13,438 nucleotides of DNA. It comes from Nanobdellota archaeon (lineage in GTDB: Archaea > Nanobdellota > Nanobdellia > Pacearchaeales > GW2011-AR1). The DNA lies in assembly GCA_018821425.1 (NCBI GenBank), contig JAHJMH010000005.1, positions 1 to 13,438 on the forward strand, in the 5' to 3' direction. The translations under genes and the position numbers were made by a program. The notes beneath the pieces are model-generated. The model was not told the DNA's origin. It was given only the letters and a program-made list of their open reading frames with translations, and made no database searches. Of the stretch, positions 1 to 6,344 are shown in pieces (the stretch's first letter is position 1; the number at the start of each line of letters is the position of its first letter).

Positions 1-1218
1 AATTACAGCTTCAAGAATTTCTCTTAAATTTCTCCCTTTAGATTCTCTTCCCGAAATCCGGGTGGAGACTTTCACTTTGTTTTCGTAATACGCCATCGTC
101 GCTATTATGGTTCCTTCCTCGTAAACTCCCGAACTTGAAAGAATGCTTGCGATAGTTCCAACTATAGTATCCATTATATTATCCTGTGCGTTAATAATTA
201 CAAATCCCTTTCCTTCGATTTTTTCCATTTTGGATACAATGTTAAGTCCCGAGATTAGGTGTTGCTTGTATTTTACATGGATTTCTTCTGCTTTTTTTCT
301 TGCTTCGGATATTTCAAGACAGAAACTCAGGGCTCTGTTGCTCGCACCAAGTCGAGAGCAGGCATTAATCATTGCGCTTACTTCCCTTGCGTCTTCGAGT
401 CGATTAAAAAATTTAAGGAGATATATGTTTCCGATAATGTCTTTATCTTTTGTTTTAGGACTTCGAAGCATTATTGATGTTGTTAAGTTTTTCATTTCAT
501 TTTCATTGAGTTCTATTATGCTCTTGTATTTACCCTTTTCAGGTTCTATTCCAGATTCTCTTAACAAATCACGAACTCCTTCAGAGTTTCCAGTAACTCC
601 AGGAATGTAGGGGTTGGAATTATATTCGAGAATTCTATTAAGGGGTCTTGTTGAAGGATATATCATTAATCCTTTCCTTCTTTGTATGTCGCCGCTGGTG
701 AGAATTTCTTCTCCGAGAAGGTCTATTGATTCTTCAGAGAAATCTCCAATCATCCCAAGGACTGCTAGCTTCCCGTGTTTTTTGTTATCAGGATTAATTT
801 CATTACAGAAAAGATATACCAACCCTGAACTGCTTAATTTTTCCTTTCCGTTAAACCACGGATTTATCATTTCAACTCCATCGGGAATTTCTTTTGAAAC
901 TTCGTGATGGTCGATGATGAAAACATCTTCTAATTTTTCTTCTTCGATAAAATCAAGACTTCCTGAAGCAAGATCTAGAAAAAGGATTACTTTGTCTCTT
1001 GGCAATTTCCTCACGAATTTTTCCTCAAGAGATTTTAAAATTTTAACTGTGAATTTCCTGTCAAGTTTTCTTAGAGTCTGAATCATTATTGTTGCAGAGG
1101 TTATCCCGTCGGTGTCAAAATGACTTATCAGAAATATCTCTTTGTTCTTTGTTCTTTCAAGAAATTTTTCTGCCTTTTTTTTGATATCTTCTTTTAACGA
1201 ATCACCAATCTTTTCCAT
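1..1218 (-). CDS. DHH-family phosphoesterase / RecJ-like (GAN-type) nuclease, 3' end outside window
   Basis: The first 406 codons of a gene that continues past position 1. DHH superfamily enzymes hydrolyse phosphodiester bonds with two metal ions. Visible motifs in order are HFDTDGITSA near residues 33-42 (metal motif I), DLASGS near 98-103 (motif II), DHHE near 117-120 (motif III), then INPWFNG and GMIGDFSE. The DHHA1 substrate-binding domain appears near the window edge with RISGRESKGRN (about residues 387-397). Archaeal members include the GINS-associated nuclease GAN; a GINS51 gene lies at 10150. An rps15 gene directly upstream, 41 nt away on the same strand, is a common archaeal arrangement. 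The start at 1218 is the first ATG after the rps15 stop. The family call is firm; whether it is a replication nuclease or an oligonucleotide phosphatase is inference. Confidence 0.88.
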   Translation of the reverse strand, partial: MEKIGDSLKEDIKKKAEKFLERTKNKEIFLISHFDTDGITSATIMIQTLRKLDRKFTVKILKSLEEKFVRKLPRDKVILFLDLASGSLDFIEEEKLEDVFIIDHHEVSKEIPDGVEMINPWFNGKEKLSSSGLVYLFCNEINPDNKKHGKLAVLGMIGDFSEESIDLLGEEILTSGDIQRRKGLMIYPSTRPLNRILEYNSNPYIPGVTGNSEGVRDLLRESGIEPEKGKYKSIIELNENEMKNLTTSIMLRSPKTKDKDIIGNIYLLKFFNRLEDAREVSAMINACSRLGASNRALSFCLEISEARKKAEEIHVKYKQHLISGLNIVSKMEKIEGKGFVIINAQDNIMDTIVGTIASILSSSGVYEEGTIIATMAYYENKVKVSTRISGRESKGRNLREILEAVI

Positions 1219-1259
1219 TTTATATTATAATTAGATAAAACTAATACATTGCCCAAAAA

Positions 1260-1622
1260 TTAAACAATCTTATGGTATTTCTTGAGTATTCTTAGCTTTG
1301 CAAAAATTCTGTCTTTCTCTCTCATTGATTTTTTGTCTTGCTTGTTCTTCTCGTAATGCTGTTTTATCTTTTCCAATTTTTCTCCAACATTTTTTAAGTC
1401 TGGATTAATGTATTGATTATTTTCTTTAAGAATTTGGGATATTTTCTTTTTGTGCTCTGCAGGGTGAATGTTTTCTCCTCGAAGAGTTTCACCAATCTTT
1501 TCACTTGTTAAACCTTTTTCAGCTAGTTCGAGAATTCTTTTTTCAAATTCTTCTTGAGAGAGTTTTTTTGAGACCTTTTCTTTCGGTTTTTCTTTCGGTT
1601 CTTTCTCTGATTTTTTTGGCAT
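1260..1622 (-). CDS. rps15: 30S ribosomal protein uS15 (archaeal S15)
   Basis: A small-subunit ribosomal protein that binds the central domain of 16S rRNA. The 120-aa product has a Lys/Glu-rich N-terminal tail (residues 1-20). The archaeal S15 core follows: LSQEEFEKRILELAEKGLT, a Gly-Glu-Thr-Leu-Arg segment like the archaeal IGLILRD region, then KKISQILKENN and PDLKNVGEKLEKI, and a basic C-terminal helix ending LRILKKYHKIV. It stops earlier than typical archaeal S15, which runs on through a KRKGVLP..W tail, so it is a shortened version. A TATA-like box (TTTAAAAA on the minus strand, 1644-1651) is centred 26 nt before the ATG, which suggests a leaderless mRNA continuing into the DHH nuclease gene. 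Confidence 0.9.
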   Translation of the reverse strand: MPKKSEKEPKEKPKEKVSKKLSQEEFEKRILELAEKGLTSEKIGETLRGENIHPAEHKKKISQILKENNQYINPDLKNVGEKLEKIKQHYEKNKQDKKSMREKDRIFAKLRILKKYHKIV

Positions 1623-1640
1623 TTAATAAAATGCCCGAGT

Positions 1641-1701
1641 TCGTTTTTAAACTTTATGTGTTCCTCTTTTTCGCGAAAAGCAACTATTTTAAACTATAAA
1701 A
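1641..1701. promoter_or_regulatory. Divergent archaeal TATA boxes for rps15 (-) and the MinD/ParA gene (+)
   Basis: TTTAAAAA on the minus strand (1644-1651) is centred 26 nt before the rps15 ATG. On the plus strand TTTTAAACTA (1687-1696) lies about 23-25 nt before the ATG at 1715. Both spacings leave little or no 5' UTR. Confidence 0.7.
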
Positions 1702-1714
1702 TTTTAGTATTGTG

Positions 1715-2509
1715 ATGGGGAAAACGGTGGGGATAATTAGTTTAAAGGGAGGTGTCGGGAAGACAAGTGTTGTTTCTTCGTTGGGGGCTGCGCTTTCTTT
1801 GCGAGGGAAAAAGGTTTTATTGATTGATGGGAATCTTTCTTCGCCAACCTTGGGTCTTCATTTGAATGTTGTGGACCCCGAGAAAACGTTGCACCATGTT
1901 TTGAATCGAAGTGTGACTACTCAAGAAGCGATTTATGACTGCGGAGAATTTCATATTATGCCCTCGTCCATTTTTGAAAATGTTAATGTCAGTCCGTTAA
2001 TGCTTAGGAATAGAATTCGAGGTTTGAAGAGAAGTTATGATGTTATTCTTATAGATTCAAGTCCGAGTTTGAATGAGGAAACTTTGGCAGTGATGCTTGC
2101 TTCAGATGAGATACTTGTTGTGACGACTCCGGATAGACCGACGCTGAGCGCGACGATAAAGGCGATAAAACTTGCTAAACAAAGAGGAACTCCTATTTCT
2201 GGTTTAATACTTAACAAGGTGAACAATAAAAACTTTGAAGTTTCTTTTGAGGATGTCGAGGAGACGCTTGATGTTCCGGTTCTTGCAGTGATTCCTTATG
2301 ATGTTGCTGTTTTGGAGTCGCTTTCAAATATGATGCCCTATCCTTTTTTTAAGCCGAAATCTAAAGGCAGTGAAGAATTTAGAAGACTGGCAGCAGTCAT
2401 GGTTGGAGAGAAGTACAAGCAGGCTCGCTTGAAAGATTTTTTTAGAAAATTAACTCCTAATCGTCAGGAGATAAATCGAGAGATTTTTTACAAGAGTTCT
2501 TTTGAATAA
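1715..2509 (+). CDS. MinD/ParA-family P-loop ATPase
   Basis: A deviant Walker-A ATPase of the ParA/MinD group. These dimerise on ATP and position or partition cell components on DNA or membrane. The sequence shows VGIISLKGGVGKTS near the N-terminus with the signature Lys before GG, an LLIDGN segment at Walker A', VILIDSSPSL at the switch II/Walker B position, and an ILNKV base-recognition-like motif. The product is 264 aa, normal for MinD. The C-terminal 30 residues are basic and may be amphipathic, so a membrane-targeting helix is possible. An in-frame GTG at 1712 would add one residue; the ATG at 1715 is preferred from the TATA spacing. No parB or minC/minE neighbour is visible, so the cargo is unknown. 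Confidence 0.88.
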   Translation: MGKTVGIISLKGGVGKTSVVSSLGAALSLRGKKVLLIDGNLSSPTLGLHLNVVDPEKTLHHVLNRSVTTQEAIYDCGEFHIMPSSIFENVNVSPLMLRNRIRGLKRSYDVILIDSSPSLNEETLAVMLASDEILVVTTPDRPTLSATIKAIKLAKQRGTPISGLILNKVNNKNFEVSFEDVEETLDVPVLAVIPYDVAVLESLSNMMPYPFFKPKSKGSEEFRRLAAVMVGEKYKQARLKDFFRKLTPNRQEINREIFYKSSFE

Positions 2510-2526
2510 TGCGGCCTAGTAAACCT

Positions 2527-2536
2527 TATAAATTAA
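2527..2536 (+). promoter_or_regulatory. TATA box for the tRNA-Gln leader transcript
   Basis: TTATAAATTA is followed by a T-rich stretch. A start 25-26 nt downstream of its centre falls at about 2556, exactly where the first copy of the tRNA 5' sequence begins, and not at the tRNA itself. Confidence 0.6.
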
Positions 2537-2555
2537 TTTTTTGTTCTTGGTGGAT

Positions 2556-2678
2556 AGCCCTGTAGTTCCGGGTTTCTTTTTTAGAAACGGGTTTTTCTTT
2601 GTAAAGAAAAACTACGATGGTAAAGAAACTCAAGATAGTACGCTAGTAGAAAAAACTAAGATTGGAACTACAGAGCAG
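2556..2678 (+). ncRNA. Structured leader RNA upstream of tRNA-Gln, starting with a copy of the tRNA 5' end
   Basis: The segment begins with AGCCCTGTAGTTC (2556-2568), identical to the first 13 nt of tRNA-Gln at 2679-2691. CTGTAGTTCC (2560-2569) is exactly complementary to GGAACTACAG (2664-2673), which would close the whole segment as a stem. Inside are GTTTCT/AGAAAC (2572-2577 with 2583-2588) and a perfect 9-10 bp hairpin at 2591-2612 with a TGTA loop. A TATA box sits 26 nt before 2556. It could be a long pre-tRNA leader removed by RNase P, a separate small RNA, or the scar of an insertion into the tRNA 5' end with a 13-nt duplication. No C/D or H/ACA box was convincing. The 60-codon ORF across this segment is not believed. 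Confidence 0.45.
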
Positions 2679-2751
2679 AGCCCTGTAGTTCAGTGGTCAA
2701 GAATTCAAGGTTTTGAACCTTGAGACCCAGGTTCGAATCCTGGCGGGGCTA
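2679..2751 (+). tRNA. tRNA-Gln (anticodon TTG)
   Basis: The cloverleaf can be folded by eye. The acceptor stem is AGCCCTG with CGGGGCT (one T-G pair) plus discriminator A. The D stem is GTTC with GAAT; the anticodon stem is CAAGG/CCTTG with loop TTTTGAA, giving anticodon TTG for Gln codon CAA. The variable loop is AGAC and the T arm is CCAGG-TTCGAAT-CCTGG. No CCA is encoded. The last three bases, CTA, double as the stop codon of Bud32 on the other strand. Confidence 0.95.
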
Positions 2752-3483
2752 GTACTTATCCTTATATCTTCCGCGAGTTTCAACTTTCTTCAATTGCTCT
2801 AAAACTTTTTTTGAATTTTCTAATTTGGAATATCCTTTTTGGACTTCTGCGAAAAGAGTTTTCCAATTTTTGAAATGTTTCGCTTCCAACGCTTGTTTTA
2901 GCAAGTGCAAGTCCACTGCAAGGTCTTCAACTTTTTTGCTTATGTATCCGAGACCGAAATCGATGAAGAAGACTTTTGGTGATTTGGAAGTGTCCTGCTC
3001 ACTATGTTCTCGCCCGCCCGCCCGAGAAGGAGACGGCTCAAAATTAGATTCGGATAAAATCATATTGCTTGTTGTCAAATCTCCATGGATTATATCTGCG
3101 TCGTGGAGTTTTGAAATGTCTTTTCCGATTTCTTTACAAATTTCTTTTTGTTTTTTGAGTGTGAATGAATCGAGGTGTTCGGAAAGCTTTTTTCCAGGGA
3201 TGAACTGCATAAAAATTTCTTTTGTTTTCTCGTCGACTTTAATTATCTCGGGGATATTTATTACTTTAGATGCTTTCTCAAGAAGTTTCCCTTCCGAACG
3301 TGTTCTCTGTTTTCTAATTTTTTCATCCAGTTCGGGAATTCGGTAAGATTTTTTCAAGCGGCGTTTTATGATGAATTTGTTGGACGTTTCGCGCGAGTTC
3401 CCGACCGACCGCTCGATGGAGGTTGCATTTTTAAGAATTATTACTGCTTCGGCTCCTTGTTGGATTATTTTTTGGGTTTGCAT
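2749..3483 (-). CDS. Bud32/PRPK-type kinase of the KEOPS complex, with two GGGC-repeat insertions
   Basis: Bud32 is the atypical kinase/ATPase subunit of KEOPS, needed for t6A modification of ANN-decoding tRNAs. The 244-aa product shows GAEA at 10-13, IIKRR with the catalytic Lys at 40, the KSYR..ELD..IRKQRTRSE segment (45-64), HGDLTTSN with catalytic Asp135, the DFG triad at 175-177, and a typical RGRYKDKY tail. Stand-alone archaeal Bud32 is usually shorter. Two low-complexity insertions explain part of the difference: residues about 20-35, before the catalytic Lys, and about 146-168, between the catalytic loop and DFG. Both overlap copies of the GC-rich repeat. It is the third gene of a VKOR-VOC-Bud32 operon, 4 nt after VOC. 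The stop codon lies in the tRNA-Gln acceptor end. Confidence 0.92.
   Translation of the reverse strand: MQTQKIIQQGAEAVIILKNATSIERSVGNSRETSNKFIIKRRLKKSYRIPELDEKIRKQRTRSEGKLLEKASKVINIPEIIKVDEKTKEIFMQFIPGKKLSEHLDSFTLKKQKEICKEIGKDISKLHDADIIHGDLTTSNMILSESNFEPSPSRAGGREHSEQDTSKSPKVFFIDFGLGYISKKVEDLAVDLHLLKQALEAKHFKNWKTLFAEVQKGYSKLENSKKVLEQLKKVETRGRYKDKY
3007..3028 (-). repeat. GGGC-repeat hairpin element, copy A (in Bud32)
   Basis: Arms TTCTCG (3007-3012) and CGAGAA (3023-3028) are exact inverted repeats around a CCCG tetranucleotide core. On the coding strand the core reads GGGCGGGCGGGC, with three G3 tracts. It is in frame and encodes about S-R-A-G-G-R-E, so the kinase frame stays open. Confidence 0.7.
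3394..3415 (-). repeat. GGGC-repeat hairpin element, copy B (degenerate, in Bud32)
   Basis: A 22-nt segment with arms CGAG (3394-3397) and CTCG (3412-3415) around CCGACCGACCG. The tetranucleotide period is kept but several G/C positions are A/T, so G3 tracts are mostly lost. It encodes part of the S-I-E-R-S-V-G-N insertion. It is recognised by length, period and arm layout rather than identity. Confidence 0.45.
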
Positions 3484-3487
3484 CTTA

Positions 3488-3886
3488 TTAATAATAAGCT
3501 AACTCTAATTTAATGCCGTCGGGGTCGAAAAAGAATACTGCGTAATAGTCTTCGGTGTATTCCGGATATGCTGCAGGCGCATCACAAATTTCAACACCTT
3601 CTTTCAAAAGAAGTTCATAAAATTCGTCCACTTTTCCTTTTGATTTTGCTTTGAAGCAAAAATGATGGATACCTGGAGAGCCAAATTTATATTCGTGCTC
3701 TTTGTGTTCTGCCTCTTTTATTGAAAATCCGAAACCTTCAGGAGAAACCCAACTTGCTCCAAAATCCTCTTCTTTGATGTTTTTCCAATCCAGTTTGTTA
3801 AATATCTTTTTATAAAATTCCTTACTGCCTTTTACATTAGCTACCAAAATTTTGATATGTCCGAGAGGATCGTAGGAGTTTACCAT
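3488..3886 (-). CDS. VOC (glyoxalase/bleomycin-resistance/dioxygenase) superfamily protein
   Basis: A single-module pair of beta-alpha-beta-beta-beta units of the vicinal-oxygen-chelate fold, which usually binds a divalent metal and acts on small molecules. In the 132-aa product, GHIKILVANVKGSKEFYKKIF opens the first half with His10. PGIHHFCFKA (His74/His75) opens the second half, and DPDGIKLELAYY ends it with Glu128. These are plausible metal ligands, but a glyoxalase I activity cannot be assigned and the substrate is unknown. The stop lies 4 nt before the Bud32 ATG and the start 1 nt after the VKOR stop, so all three are very probably co-transcribed. The family call is firm, the function open. 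Confidence 0.85.
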   Translation of the reverse strand: MVNSYDPLGHIKILVANVKGSKEFYKKIFNKLDWKNIKEEDFGASWVSPEGFGFSIKEAEHKEHEYKFGSPGIHHFCFKAKSKGKVDEFYELLLKEGVEICDAPAAYPEYTEDYYAVFFFDPDGIKLELAYY

Positions 3887-3887
3887 T

Positions 3888-4304
3888 TCATTCTTTCCAC
3901 TTTACTATTATGATTGCAAGAGTGAGAAGAATGCTTATATCGACGATAAGACAGTATTTACAATATACTTGGAGAATGAATTTTTGGAGGTAAAGAAAGT
4001 AGATTGCGACAAAGGATCCAATGATTGTTCCAGTGTGGATTATTTCCCTTCTCTGTTCTGTTGGTCTCTTTATCTGGTAAGCAGAGAGTATTGCAAGAAT
4101 AAAGAATACTACAACTCCTATGTGGGAGTTTTGGATTCCTAACACTTCTCCATATGTTGAATTATAAACTGCGCCGCAGCCGTTGTCTTCGCTAGAAATG
4201 TCACAAAAAGCTAAATCTGTTTGGTGAGCAATTGAAAGCATGAATGAGCTAAGGAAAGAAATTATGAACAACACTAAAAGAATTTTATATTTGAGTTGTT
4301 TCAT
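3888..4304 (-). CDS. VKOR-family membrane disulfide-forming oxidoreductase
   Basis: Vitamin K epoxide reductase homologues in prokaryotes reoxidise thioredoxin-like partners and so drive disulfide formation outside the membrane, using a quinone. The 138-aa protein has about four membrane segments (roughly 7-27, 60-78, 91-108, 118-135). The loop cysteine pair is Cys34 and Cys43, followed by the family-typical N-S-x-Y-G-E-V-L-G-I-Q-N-S segment, and the redox centre is CKYC (115-118). All four essential cysteines are present. No DsbA/thioredoxin fusion or neighbour is visible. A minus-strand box ACTTAAAAGC (4325-4334) is centred about 25 nt before the ATG, so this gene probably heads the operon. 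Confidence 0.92.
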   Translation of the reverse strand: MKQLKYKILLVLFIISFLSSFMLSIAHQTDLAFCDISSEDNGCGAVYNSTYGEVLGIQNSHIGVVVFFILAILSAYQIKRPTEQRREIIHTGTIIGSFVAIYFLYLQKFILQVYCKYCLIVDISILLTLAIIIVKWKE

Positions 4305-4351
4305 TTTTTCTATAATGAATTTTAGCTTTTAAGTTTTTTCTGGTCTTAATT

Positions 4352-4456
4352 TGCACTCACTTCGTTCGCAGATTGATGTTAATGATAACTGAGTAAAATC
4401 ATGTTGATTATCTTTTACTATCTTTTTGGTTAATGGTCTTTAGGATGCCGAGTGCA
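4352..4456. other. Intergenic segment with nested inverted repeats (possible structured RNA)
   Basis: This 163-nt gap between SRP54 and VKOR contains TGCACTC (4352-4358) paired with GAGTGCA (4450-4456). Inside it, AGTAAAA (4392-4398) pairs with TTTTACT (4413-4419), with AATCA-TGT-TGATT at the tip. No ORF of note was found. It could be a 3' structure of the SRP54 transcript, a small RNA, or chance in AT-rich DNA. It is much too short to be SRP RNA. Confidence 0.3.
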
Positions 4457-4467
4457 GCGACGGAAAA

Positions 4468-5862
4468 TTAAAACTTCATCCTTTTGACTTTACCGAACTT
4501 CTTGGCGAGCTTCATCATTTGTTTTTGGCTCATTCCGCTGGAGAGGTCTGCTTCGTCCATCCCTTCGCGGGCACCGAAAGACTTAACCATTTCGTTAAGA
4601 AGTTTGTATTGTTTGAGAAGTGCGCGCACATCGCTTGTCGCGACCCCAGAGCCTTTTGCGATTCTTGCTATTCTGGAAGTTTGTTTCTCCAGAATCCCGG
4701 GCTCCGCCTTTTCTTCGGAAGTCATCGATTTTATTATATGTTCCCATTTAGCAATTTTGGCTTCTTGACTTTCAAGAGCGCCTTCAGGAATCTTACTCCC
4801 CATGTTTGAAAATCCTGGAATCATCGATTTTATTTTTTCAAAGCCGCCGAGAGAATTCATTGATTTGACTTGCTCCACAACATCATCAAGTGAAAGTTTT
4901 CCAGATTCCTTCATCTTTTTCAGTTTTTCTTCAGAATCCTCGCCTGTTGCAGATTTTATTTTTTCGAGCAGGGTTTCAAGGTCGCCCATGCCGAGAAGTC
5001 GTGAAATGAAGTTTTTTGGATTAAATTCTTCGAGGTCATTTATTTTTTCTCCGGTTGTTAGGAAATAAACTGGTGCTTTAGTTTCTGCGCACGCTGTCAA
5101 AGCGCCCCCACCCCTCGCTGTAGAATCCATTCTTGTGACGATGACTCCAGTTATATTGACTGCTTCAAGAAATTCTTTTGCCTGCCTTTTCGCCGCCTGA
5201 CCGATATCGCCAGGAATTATAAGAATCCTTTCGGTGGGATTTATTGATTTATCAAGAGCTTTTATTTCATCTATCAATGATTTGTCGAGGGTGTGTCTTC
5301 CTGCCGTGTCTGCGATAACCAAATCATAATCCTTAAATTCTTTTTCGTGTTTTTTCCATAACTTTACAGGATTTTTTTCATCCGTGTCGATGATGTATGG
5401 GAGTTTGTTTTTTTTCGCGTTCTGCTCTAACTGTTCTGCCGCCGCCGGCCTTTGAGTATCTAGTCCAACAAGAAGAACCTTGTTCCCTCTTTTTGAAAAA
5501 TAATTTCCTAGTTTGGTGGTGGTGGTTGTTTTTCCCGCTCCGTAAAGTCCCAAAAGCAGAATCCTGTTCTGTTTTCCTTTCTGAAGTTTAAGTTGCTTGT
5601 GTTCTCCGAGAATTTGTGTGAGCTCGTCATGAAGCACTTTTATCATGTGTTCTTTTTTATCGATACCTTTTATTCGTTCATCAACCGCGGCCTTTCTCAC
5701 TTTGTCCGAAAGTTCTTTGACGAGGGCGATGCTAACGTCCGCTTCTATAAGTGCCCTTTGCAAATCTTTGATTATGGAATCTACGAGCCCCTTGTCAAGA
5801 AAGATTGCATTGGCTATTTTATCTGTTGCCTTCCTCAAAACCTCGCCGAGTTTTTCTAACAT
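4468..5862 (-). CDS. srp54: Signal recognition particle protein SRP54
   Basis: A GTPase that binds 7S RNA and signal sequences of nascent membrane proteins, then docks with FtsY. The 464-aa product shows an N domain (1-95) and G1 GLYGAGKT at 105-112, where GLQGSGKT is more usual. It continues with DTQRPAA at 135-141, G3 DTAGRH at 185-190, G4 TRMD at 243-246 (more often TKMD), and RGGGAL. The Met-rich M domain runs from about 296 to 464, with SRIARIAKGSG at 396-406 matching the RNA-binding helices. Length is normal. The nearest minus-strand TATA-like box (AATTTATTAA, 5931-5940) predicts a start near 5910 and a 5' UTR of about 48 nt, unlike the leaderless neighbours, and that UTR holds a (GGGC)4 element. 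Confidence 0.96.
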   Translation of the reverse strand: MLEKLGEVLRKATDKIANAIFLDKGLVDSIIKDLQRALIEADVSIALVKELSDKVRKAAVDERIKGIDKKEHMIKVLHDELTQILGEHKQLKLQKGKQNRILLLGLYGAGKTTTTTKLGNYFSKRGNKVLLVGLDTQRPAAAEQLEQNAKKNKLPYIIDTDEKNPVKLWKKHEKEFKDYDLVIADTAGRHTLDKSLIDEIKALDKSINPTERILIIPGDIGQAAKRQAKEFLEAVNITGVIVTRMDSTARGGGALTACAETKAPVYFLTTGEKINDLEEFNPKNFISRLLGMGDLETLLEKIKSATGEDSEEKLKKMKESGKLSLDDVVEQVKSMNSLGGFEKIKSMIPGFSNMGSKIPEGALESQEAKIAKWEHIIKSMTSEEKAEPGILEKQTSRIARIAKGSGVATSDVRALLKQYKLLNEMVKSFGAREGMDEADLSSGMSQKQMMKLAKKFGKVKRMKF

Positions 5863-5879
5863 TTTTTGGTTTAATAGGG

Positions 5880-5901
5880 CTTCCCGCCCGCCCGCCCGAA
5901 G
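5880..5901 (-). repeat. GGGC-repeat hairpin element, copy C (SRP54 5' leader)
   Basis: Arms CTTC (5880-5883) and GAAG (5898-5901) flank a 14-nt core. On the minus strand it reads as four G3 tracts separated by single C, a formal G-quadruplex motif. It lies 18 nt upstream of the SRP54 ATG. Confidence 0.7.
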
Positions 5902-5956
5902 ACGAGATGCAATGGAGAGTAAAATGGGAGTTAATAAATTTGCGGTATCAATAGAA

Positions 5957-6157
5957 TCAAAGGTTGTCGAGCAAACTTTCTCGAATTCTTTGCAAGAAAT
6001 TTATTCTTTCTCCAAAAGTTTTATAAGCGTATCCCATGAATATTGGAATGTAATATCTAGCGAGTTCATTTTCCAAAAATTTTAATGCCTCTTCCTCAGA
6101 ATCTGTTTCTCTGCAAATATCTTCAATCTCGACCTGATATGGATAATCTTCTCTCAT
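5957..6157 (-). CDS. Small acidic hypothetical protein (66 aa)
   Basis: I do not recognise this protein. It starts MREDYPYQVEIEDICRETDS, followed by a helix-like stretch (EEEALKFLENELARYY), a hydrophobic-aromatic middle (IPIFMGYAYKTF) and a basic-acidic C-terminal helix. There is one Cys and no membrane segment long enough to be confident. Support for a real gene is the minus-strand box ACTTATAAGA (6178-6187), centred 26 nt before the ATG as for other genes here, and the absence of a better frame. It is upstream of SRP54 on the same strand, with 94 nt between. Confidence 0.6.
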   Translation of the reverse strand: MREDYPYQVEIEDICRETDSEEEALKFLENELARYYIPIFMGYAYKTFGERINFLQRIRESLLDNL

Positions 6158-6251
6158 GCAAAATTTACTTTCAGGAGTCTTATAAGTTTATAGTTACTCT
6201 GCTGAATTTCGTAAAATTTAAAAATTGGAAGTGCTTTACTTAAATGTCAAA

Positions 6252-6338
6252 ATGGATGAAAAATGTACTGAGTGCGGTGCGGATTCGGAGTGTCCGGAAT
6301 GCCAAAAATGCGCAGGTCATTGCGACTGTAACGAATAG
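6252..6338 (+). CDS. 28-aa cysteine-rich microprotein
   Basis: A very small ORF: ATG at 6252, then CTEC, CPEC, a CQKC-like overlap and HCDC, stop TAG at 6336-6338. Seven of 28 residues are Cys (5, 8, 14, 17, 20, 24, 26) and one is His (23), spaced as CxxC-x5-CxxCxxC-x2-HCxC. This looks like a miniature zinc or Fe-S binding peptide. Upstream, TTTAAAAATT (6217-6226) is a good TATA box about 30 nt before the ATG, and a run of ten T (6345-6354) just after the stop could terminate the transcript. It may be a stand-alone metal-binding peptide or the remnant of a larger zinc-ribbon protein. No homologue is recalled. Confidence 0.55.
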   Translation: MDEKCTECGADSECPECQKCAGHCDCNE

Positions 6339-6344
6339 TAATTC

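Noticed and set aside
143..907. Plus-strand ORFs of 155 and 97 codons at the window start
   Set aside because: They are antisense to the DHH nuclease, whose frame is open from 1218 to the edge with all family motifs.
2541..2723. 60-codon ORF over the tRNA-Gln leader and tRNA
   Set aside because: It runs through the tRNA and its hairpins, has low complexity and no start signal. The RNA features explain the region better.
4352..4456. SRP RNA next to SRP54
   Set aside because: The segment is far too short for archaeal 7S RNA (about 300 nt) and I see no helix 8 motif.
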